From Oscillospiraceae bacterium (lineage in GTDB: Bacteria > Bacillota > Clostridia > Oscillospirales > Oscillospiraceae), in the NCBI GenBank assembly GCA_016296635.1, contig JAEDIZ010000076.1:1-10286 (forward strand): a DNA stretch of 10,286 nucleotides. The letters run 5' to 3'. The notes beneath the pieces were generated by a model. That model had not been told where the DNA came from and did not search any database. It saw only the letters and a list, made by a program, of their open reading frames with translations. Position 1 is the first letter of the stretch, and every line of letters starts with the position of its first letter. Shown in pieces: positions 5,845 to 10,286 of the stretch. The translations under genes were made by a program, and so were the position numbers.

Positions 5845-5867
5845 AAAACATCCGGATTCGCTATATT
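5839..5867 (+). promoter_or_regulatory. Promoter of the zinc-ribbon/coiled-coil gene
   Basis: TTTACA (5839-5844) and TATATT (5862-5867) are separated by 17 bases, a strong sigma-A-like pair. The expected transcription start is about 5874, some 35 bases before the start codon. Confidence 0.75.
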
Positions 5868-5908
5868 ATGAAGAAAAAGGAAAACAGCAAACGAAAGAAG
5901 GGGAAGAC

Positions 5909-6718
5909 ATGACGACCTGCATCAAATGCGGACGCCCCATCGCCGATGGCGAACTGTTCTGTACGGAATGCGATCTGAATCCGGACGGTAAGATCACAGA
6001 ACAGCCGCACTACGCAAGACCCTCCGGCAAAATGCAGACGCCTGTCAGACAGGTGCCGAAGCCGACGCCCGTGCCAAAGTCTGCTGCCGAGCAGAAGATA
6101 CCGCCGCAGAAAAAACCGTCTTCCGCTCTGACGGTATTTTTAGCAGTTGTGGCGCTGCTTTCGCTGGCTCTGTCGGGGTGGATGCTGATGAACCGTCAGA
6201 ATCAGCGCGTGAGTATGCGTCTGCGTGAATCCGAACTGGAGGATCGCGAGCAATACATGGACACGCTGGAGCGGGAAAATGCGCAGCTGAAGGAAGAACT
6301 GGATGAGGCTGACCGGACGATCAGCGCGCAGGACAGCCGGATCGAGCAGTTGGAGCGAAGCGTCAACTCCGCGGAAAGCTCCGTGAGTCAGACGCAGTAT
6401 GACTTAAGTGCGCAGCAGGCGCAGCTGGAGCGGGTGCAGAAGGAAAAAGATCAGCTGCAGATGCAGTATGATGCGCTGGAGAAAGAAAAAACGAAGCTGC
6501 AGACGGAGAACGAGAAGCTGGAAAAGGAAAACTCCAAGTTCTCTGAAAAGGCCGGTTTTATGGATGACCATATCGTATTCGTGGAAAACGACGGCACAAA
6601 TCGGTTCCATATGTATGACTGTCCCTATTTTGCGCAGAAGAGCTTTTGGGCCTACAGCAAAAAACTGGCGGAGAGCCGCGGATATGACCCATGCCCTTAT
6701 TGCTTTAACGGAAGATGA
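5909..6718 (+). CDS. Zinc-ribbon, single-TM, coiled-coil protein with C-terminal HxxxC/CxxC site
   Basis: I do not recognise a named family for the whole 269-residue protein. Residues 4-21 form a zinc ribbon (TTCIKCG...LFCTECD; Cys4, 7, 18, 21). A proline-rich linker (about 40-70) leads to one membrane helix (about 72-93). Residues about 100-213 are a long charged heptad-type coiled coil rich in Glu, Gln, Lys and Leu. The C-terminal 40 residues carry His234, Cys238, Cys262 and Cys265 in the pattern H...C-(23)-C..C, ending GYDPCPYC. A similar 'H...C......GY.PC..C' tail occurs on some Gram-positive secreted or membrane-anchored proteins, probably as a small metal-binding module. With no cleavable signal, the likely topology is zinc ribbon inside, coiled coil and tail outside. 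AAGGGGA before the ATG is a good ribosome binding site. It is a single-gene unit. Confidence 0.8.
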   Translation: MTTCIKCGRPIADGELFCTECDLNPDGKITEQPHYARPSGKMQTPVRQVPKPTPVPKSAAEQKIPPQKKPSSALTVFLAVVALLSLALSGWMLMNRQNQRVSMRLRESELEDREQYMDTLERENAQLKEELDEADRTISAQDSRIEQLERSVNSAESSVSQTQYDLSAQQAQLERVQKEKDQLQMQYDALEKEKTKLQTENEKLEKENSKFSEKAGFMDDHIVFVENDGTNRFHMYDCPYFAQKSFWAYSKKLAESRGYDPCPYCFNGR

Positions 6719-6724
6719 TCAGAA

Positions 6725-6753
6725 AAAAGCACTGCCCGTCGGGCAGTGCTTTT
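6725..6753 (+). terminator. Intrinsic terminator after the zinc-ribbon gene
   Basis: GCACTGCCC (6729-6737) and GGGCAGTGC (6741-6749) form a perfect stem with a GTC loop, extended by four A-T pairs. The T tract is short (four T, then ACAATTTT). Confidence 0.9.
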
Positions 6754-6785
6754 ACAATTTTATGTCATTAATTGAAAAATAATCC

Positions 6786-6814
6786 TTTACTGTGCTACTA
6801 TTATGGTGTATACT
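6786..6814 (+). promoter_or_regulatory. Promoter of the NSS transporter gene
   Basis: TTTACT (6786-6791) and TATACT (6809-6814) are 17 bases apart. The leader to the start codon is about 55 bases. A second, weaker pair starts with TTGAAA at 6772-6777. No riboswitch-like structure was recognised in the leader. Confidence 0.6.
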
Positions 6815-6875
6815 TATTCTAACTTGCTCATTTCTATAGATTTCGAGCAGAGGTTATGGAGAAAGGAAGAAAAAG

Positions 6876-8300
6876 ATGGAAAACAATCGTGAAAAGTGGA
6901 GCAGCAACCTCGTTTTCATTCTTGCTGCTATCGGTTCTGCCATCGGTATGGGCAACCTTTGGGGCTTCCCGTATAAGATGGGCGTAAACGGCGGTCTGCC
7001 GTTCCTGCTGATTTATCTTGCAATGGTCGTTCTGTGCGGCGTTATCTGCATGGGCGTAGAAATGGCCATCGGCCGCAAGACCGGCAAGAGCCCCATCCTT
7101 GCAATTGGCGAAGTTGCAAAGAAGTTTAAGTTTGTCGGCTGGTTCGGTACGCTCAGCGCATTCATCATCATGGGCTTCTATTCCGTACTGATCGGCTATT
7201 CGCTTCGTTATGCGATCGGCTTTGCAGCACAGCTTCTGCTGAACCTGGACGGCTTCAACGGCGCAGCATCCGGTGCTGAATTCTTTGTTGCCTTCACGCA
7301 GGAAGTTCCTGCTGTTATCTTCTACACCTTCCTGACCTTCGCACTTTGCGCTGTTTTCGTTGCAAAGGGCACCGAGGGCCTGGAAAAGTTCAACAAAGTC
7401 GGTATCCCCGGCCTGTTCCTCATCCTTGTTGGCATCATCGTTTACAATCTGACCCTTCCCGGTGCCGGCCAGGGCTATACTTTCATGTTCACCACCAAGG
7501 GCCTTGAAATGGCAGGTGCGAAGTTCAACTTCTTCAATGCCGTCCGTACTGCCGGCGGTCAGATGCTGTTCTCCCTGTCCCTCGGCATGGGCGCCATGAT
7601 AACCTACGGCTCCTATCTGAGCAAGGAAGAATCCATTGCAAAGAACGCATGGATCATCCCCGCATTCGATACTCTGGCTGCAATTTTTGCAGGCATCGCA
7701 ATCTTCCCCGCAGTCTTCGCTACCGGCAATGACCCCGCTGCCGGCCCCGGCCTGCTGTACATGACCATGCATGATGTGTTCACCAGCATGGGTGCTGTCG
7801 GCAATCTGATCGGCCTGCTGTTCTACGTTCTGGTCATCTTTGCAGGTATCTCTTCTGCAATTTCTCTGATGGAAGTCGTTTCTGCCTCCATCATTGACGG
7901 CCGCGTTGCAAAGGGCAAGAAGACCGAGCGCAAGACCGTTGTTATGCTCGTTGCACTGGCTATGTTCATCATCTCTGTTCCCATCTGCGCAGACCAGCTC
8001 GGCATTCCCGGCGAAGGCGGCGCTTTCTGGGGCATCTACTCCTACCTGGCAGATGGCTCCAAGGATCTGCTTGACTTCTACGATATGCTGACGGAAGGCT
8101 TCATGATGCCGCTTGGTGCATTGCTGATGTGCGTTTTGGTCGGTTGGAAGGCTGGCTTCCCGTGGATGAAGGACGAAGTCCTGGCAGACGGCAAGAAGTG
8201 GAAGATGGAAAAGTTCTTCCAGATCTGCGTCAAGTTCGTCACGCCTGTCCTCATGGCATTCGTTCTTGTCTCCCTGTTCCTCAGCTACCTTGGCATCTGA
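6876..8300 (+). CDS. Neurotransmitter:sodium symporter (NSS/SNF) family transporter
   Basis: This encodes 474 residues with about 11-12 hydrophobic helices. Bacterial NSS proteins import amino acids or related amines with Na+. TM1 reads FILAAIGSAIGMGNLWGFPY (residues 14-33), the unwound helix that holds substrate and Na+. TM2 has VEMAIGR (61-67), TM6 has FSLSLGMGAMITYGSY (232-247), and TM8 has FAGISSAISLME (322-333) with the paired serines of the Na2 site. TM10 keeps an acidic LLDFYD (398-403). The odd point is Gly30: almost all family members I know have Arg (rarely Lys) here, as in LeuT Arg30, part of the extracellular gate, and the following NGGGAF is NGGLPF. Substrate is unknown. Lysine is almost always AAG and the codon choice looks optimised, suggesting high expression. 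AAAGGA (6862-6867) is the ribosome binding site. Single-gene unit. Confidence 0.93.
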   Translation: MENNREKWSSNLVFILAAIGSAIGMGNLWGFPYKMGVNGGLPFLLIYLAMVVLCGVICMGVEMAIGRKTGKSPILAIGEVAKKFKFVGWFGTLSAFIIMGFYSVLIGYSLRYAIGFAAQLLLNLDGFNGAASGAEFFVAFTQEVPAVIFYTFLTFALCAVFVAKGTEGLEKFNKVGIPGLFLILVGIIVYNLTLPGAGQGYTFMFTTKGLEMAGAKFNFFNAVRTAGGQMLFSLSLGMGAMITYGSYLSKEESIAKNAWIIPAFDTLAAIFAGIAIFPAVFATGNDPAAGPGLLYMTMHDVFTSMGAVGNLIGLLFYVLVIFAGISSAISLMEVVSASIIDGRVAKGKKTERKTVVMLVALAMFIISVPICADQLGIPGEGGAFWGIYSYLADGSKDLLDFYDMLTEGFMMPLGALLMCVLVGWKAGFPWMKDEVLADGKKWKMEKFFQICVKFVTPVLMAFVLVSLFLSYLGI

Positions 8301-8315
8301 TTGCCTGAAATAACG

Positions 8316-8350
8316 AATTCCCGGTTTCCGAACGGAAACCGGGAATTTTT
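8316..8350 (+). terminator. Intrinsic terminator of the NSS gene
   Basis: AATTCCCGGTTTCCG (8316-8330) is complementary to 8333-8347 and is followed by a T run (six T from 8346). It lies 15 bases after the stop and 12 bases from the end of the convergent glycerate kinase gene. It may also stop transcription from the - strand, although the T tract on that side is poor. Confidence 0.92.
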
Positions 8351-8361
8351 TGTTGTTTTCG

Positions 8362-9591
8362 TTATCTTCTGATTAAAAGCACAGCAACATCGTTGACGTT
8401 GGTGCCGGTGGGGCCGGTCATGACAAGACCGCCGCAGGCTTTGAGCGCATGATAGGCGTCATTGTTTTTGAGTACGTCCGCAATCAAAATGCCCTGCTCG
8501 CGGAGCGCCTTCGCGGTACTTCCATCCGCATAGCCGCCGGCAGCGTCCGTGGGGCCATCTGTGCCGTCAGAGCCGACGGAGAAAACTGCGATATCCTGCA
8601 TGCCGTCAATACCGGCTGCTGCTGAGAGCGTCAGCTCCTGATTGCGTCCGCCGAGTCCCTTGCCCGTCAGATGCACAACAGTCTCACCGCCGGCAAGAAA
8701 AGCGAGGGATTCTTTGGAATCTGCGTAATACTGCGCGATGGAAGCGAGAAAGCTGCCTGCGTCCTTCGCTTCGCAGCCGAGACTGGCAGTGAGCGTCACC
8801 GGGCGGTAGCCCAGATCCTGCGCGGCTTCCGCTGCGCCTCTGCAAAGCTCCTTTACGCTGCCGGTGATGACGGTTTCGACATTCGTAAGCGTTTTGGGCG
8901 TTTCTTCATGCAGAAGGGCGACTGCTTTCTCGGAGAGCCGGAGGTTGTATTGTTTTGCAATCGAGACTGCCTGCTCGCAGGTGGAGCTGTCGGGATAAGC
9001 GGGGCCGGAGGCAATCATGTCCAAAGGGTCGCCCACGATGTCGGAAAGGACGATGGCATAGACCTTTGCCGGGGCGCAGAGTTGCGCGAAGCGGCCGCCC
9101 TTGACAAGGGAAAGGCGCTTGCGGATGGTGTTCATCTCCACGATGTCCGCACCGCTGGCGAGAAGCTGCTTCGTGATGTCCGCCAGTTCTTCGCCGGGGA
9201 TCTGCGGCTTTTCAAAAAGTGCCGAGCCGCCGCCGGAGAGCAGAAACAGAACGGTGTCGTTTTCGCCCAATGGCGTGACGAGATCGATGGCGGCCTGCGT
9301 GGCGGTGAAGGAGTTTTCGTCCGGCACGGGATGACCTGCCTCAAAAATGCGAAGGCTGCCGATGGGGCCTTTGCTGTGCTGGTATTTGGTGACGACAACG
9401 CCGTCTTTGATTTTCTCGCCGAGGGCTTCGTAAGCGGCCTGCGCCATCTGCCAGCCGGCCTTGCCTGCGGCAACGAGATAGACGCTTTCGCCAAGCTCCT
9501 TCTGCGCCAAAGCGGATTTGACGGCCTCATCCGGCATCACGCGGCGGATGGCCTTCTGAATGATCTGATCTGCCTGCTGTCTGAGTGTCAT
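8362..9591 (-). CDS. Glycerate 2-kinase, MOFRL type
   Basis: This encodes a 409-residue cytoplasmic enzyme of the family that phosphorylates D-glycerate with ATP to 2-phosphoglycerate (some members were first annotated as hydroxypyruvate reductase, TtuD). The N-terminal DUF4147 region (about 5-235) contains VAAGKA with Lys44 in the conserved lysine position, AGHPVPDENS, LLSGGGSAL (117-125), NTIRKRLSLVKGGR (154-167) and SDIVGDP (183-189). The C-terminal MOFRL domain (about 295-405) contains GGETVV, GLGGRNQEL (312-320), GSDGTDGPTDAAG (340-352) and GPTGTNVND. Length and motifs are complete. AAAGGAAG lies about 8 bases before the ATG. It has its own promoter and is separated by a terminator from the upstream D-aminoacylase-like gene on the same strand. 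Confidence 0.93.
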   Translation of the reverse strand: MTLRQQADQIIQKAIRRVMPDEAVKSALAQKELGESVYLVAAGKAGWQMAQAAYEALGEKIKDGVVVTKYQHSKGPIGSLRIFEAGHPVPDENSFTATQAAIDLVTPLGENDTVLFLLSGGGSALFEKPQIPGEELADITKQLLASGADIVEMNTIRKRLSLVKGGRFAQLCAPAKVYAIVLSDIVGDPLDMIASGPAYPDSSTCEQAVSIAKQYNLRLSEKAVALLHEETPKTLTNVETVITGSVKELCRGAAEAAQDLGYRPVTLTASLGCEAKDAGSFLASIAQYYADSKESLAFLAGGETVVHLTGKGLGGRNQELTLSAAAGIDGMQDIAVFSVGSDGTDGPTDAAGGYADGSTAKALREQGILIADVLKNNDAYHALKACGGLVMTGPTGTNVNDVAVLLIRR

Positions 9592-9625
9592 GGGATCGCT
9601 TCCTTTGAATCTTTTTTTACACTAT

Positions 9626-9654
9626 ATCATAATGACCGACTGCTGCGCAAGCAA
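9626..9654 (-). promoter_or_regulatory. Promoter of the glycerate kinase gene
   Basis: On the - strand TTGCTT (9649-9654) is followed after 17 bases by TATGAT (9626-9631). An overlapping TATAGT is a second possible -10. The leader to the start codon is about 30 bases. Confidence 0.55.
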
Positions 9655-9659
9655 ACAGC

Positions 9660-9694
9660 AAAAAACAGCCGGGCAGAAAACTGTCCGGCCGTTT
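9660..9694 (-). terminator. Intrinsic terminator of the D-aminoacylase-like gene
   Basis: On the - strand GCCGGACAG (9681-9689) pairs with CTGCCCGGC (9668-9676) across a TTTT loop with one G-T type wobble. TG and six T follow. It begins 6 bases after the stop codon at 9701-9703. Confidence 0.85.
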
Positions 9695-9700
9695 GCAATT

Positions 9701-10286
9701 TTATCGTCTGAGACATCTGCCTGCCCAGATCCCGGTCATTTCATTGTCCTGCATCACGAGTTTGCCTGCCTGATAGAGCTGATGGATGCCCTCGTTGGGC
9801 AAAAACGGATTGGTGTAATCTGCATGATCCAGGATCGTATCATAGTCAAAAAGACAAAGATCTGCGTCAAAGCCGACCTTCAGATATCCCTTGTTTCGGA
9901 TGCCGAAGCGGTCGGCCGGCAGGCCGGTGATGCGGCGGATGCCTTCTTCCCGGGAAAGGATATTCCGCTGACGGACATATCTGCCGAGATAGCGGGGGAA
10001 GGTTCCGAAGGCTCTGGGGTGGCAGATCTTGTCGCGACCGGGCACATAGATGCCGTCGGAGCCGACACAGCAGAGCGGATGCCGCAGAACCATTTCCACA
10101 TTTTCCTCCAGCATGGAAAAGCGTACATCGCGCACACAGCCGTTATTGCGGTGCAGCAGATCGATCATGGCGGCAAAGGGCGTGATACCGCGCCTTGCAC
10201 CGACCTCGGCATAGGTCATGCCTTCATATTCCGGTGTGAAGTATCCCGCCGGAACTAATGTAAGCGATGCCCGGAAAGCCTTGAAA
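9701..10286 (-). CDS. D-aminoacylase-like amidohydrolase, C-terminal part (5' end outside window)
   Basis: The frame is open from the window edge to TAA at 9701-9703, giving about 194 residues; an ATG at 10219 is internal, since the frame continues upstream as LVPAGYFTPEYEGMTYAEVG. Family members are about 520-540 residues. N-acyl-D-amino-acid deacylases remove acyl groups from N-acyl-D-amino acids using a metal site in an amidohydrolase barrel. Seen here: VGSDGIYVPG (the catalytic Asp, codon near 10055-10057), HPRAFGTFPRYLGRYVR, GIRRITGLPADRFGI, KGYLKVGFDADLCLFDYDTI and NPFLPNEGIHQLYQAGKLV, the usual closing beta-sandwich part. The segment order matches D-aminoacylase closely, though dihydroorotase-like or N-acyl-D-glutamate-specific relatives share much of it. 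Confidence 0.87.
   Translation of the reverse strand, partial: FKAFRASLTLVPAGYFTPEYEGMTYAEVGARRGITPFAAMIDLLHRNNGCVRDVRFSMLEENVEMVLRHPLCCVGSDGIYVPGRDKICHPRAFGTFPRYLGRYVRQRNILSREEGIRRITGLPADRFGIRNKGYLKVGFDADLCLFDYDTILDHADYTNPFLPNEGIHQLYQAGKLVMQDNEMTGIWAGRCLRR

Noticed and set aside
6834..7772. - strand open frame (312 codons) opposite the NSS gene
   Set aside because: It is antisense to a strongly supported transporter, has no ribosome binding site seen, and its composition mirrors the codon bias of the NSS gene.
8671..9711. + strand open frame (346 codons) opposite the glycerate kinase
   Set aside because: The opposite strand has a complete MOFRL-type kinase with all motifs; this frame also runs through the kinase promoter and the terminator at 9660-9694.

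Overview
The window looks like chromosomal DNA of a low-to-mid GC Gram-positive bacterium, most likely a gut-type Clostridia (an Oscillospirales-like member is my inference). The reasons are strong GGAGG-type ribosome binding sites, hairpin plus T-tract terminators after almost every unit, an S-layer-homology (SLH) surface protein, a bacterial NSS transporter, a MATE pump and a zinc-ribbon/coiled-coil membrane protein. No tRNA, rRNA, CRISPR array, transposase, phage gene or origin was seen.

Layout. (1) 1-1929, + strand: the 3' end of uridine phosphorylase (udp) overlaps cytidine deaminase (cdd) by 4 bases, giving a pyrimidine nucleoside salvage pair. An UlaG-like metallo-beta-lactamase-fold hydrolase follows, then a 129-bp degenerate second copy of the 3' part of cdd, then a 40-bp perfectly palindromic terminator. 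(2) 1930-3316, +: a secreted protein with three SLH repeats and two Ig-like domains, with its own terminator. (3) 3317-4349, +: a small four-cysteine Lar-like zinc protein, then a Pr6Pr-like six-helix membrane protein whose reading frame is broken at a run of eight T. A bidirectional terminator separates this from (4) 4351-5774, -: a MATE-family efflux protein. (5) 5775-6753, +: the divergent intergenic region carries four TTNACA-like repeats with about 11-bp phasing over the promoter of a zinc-ribbon/TM/coiled-coil protein. (6) 6754-8350, +: a Na+-coupled NSS-family transporter with a clear promoter and terminator. (7) 8362-10286, -: glycerate 2-kinase (MOFRL type) and, upstream of it and separated by a terminator and a promoter, the C-terminal part of a D-aminoacylase-like amidohydrolase that runs off the window end.

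How the genes relate. cdd makes uridine from cytidine and udp phosphorolyses uridine, so those two work in sequence. The other units have their own promoters and/or terminators and look like independent housekeeping or accessory transcription units. I do not see a clear new multi-gene defence or biosynthetic system. The most interesting signals are the cdd fragment flanking the hydrolase gene, the homopolymer frameshift in the membrane protein, the phased TTTACA repeats, the unusual zinc/coiled-coil protein, and the loss of the usual gating arginine in the NSS transporter.
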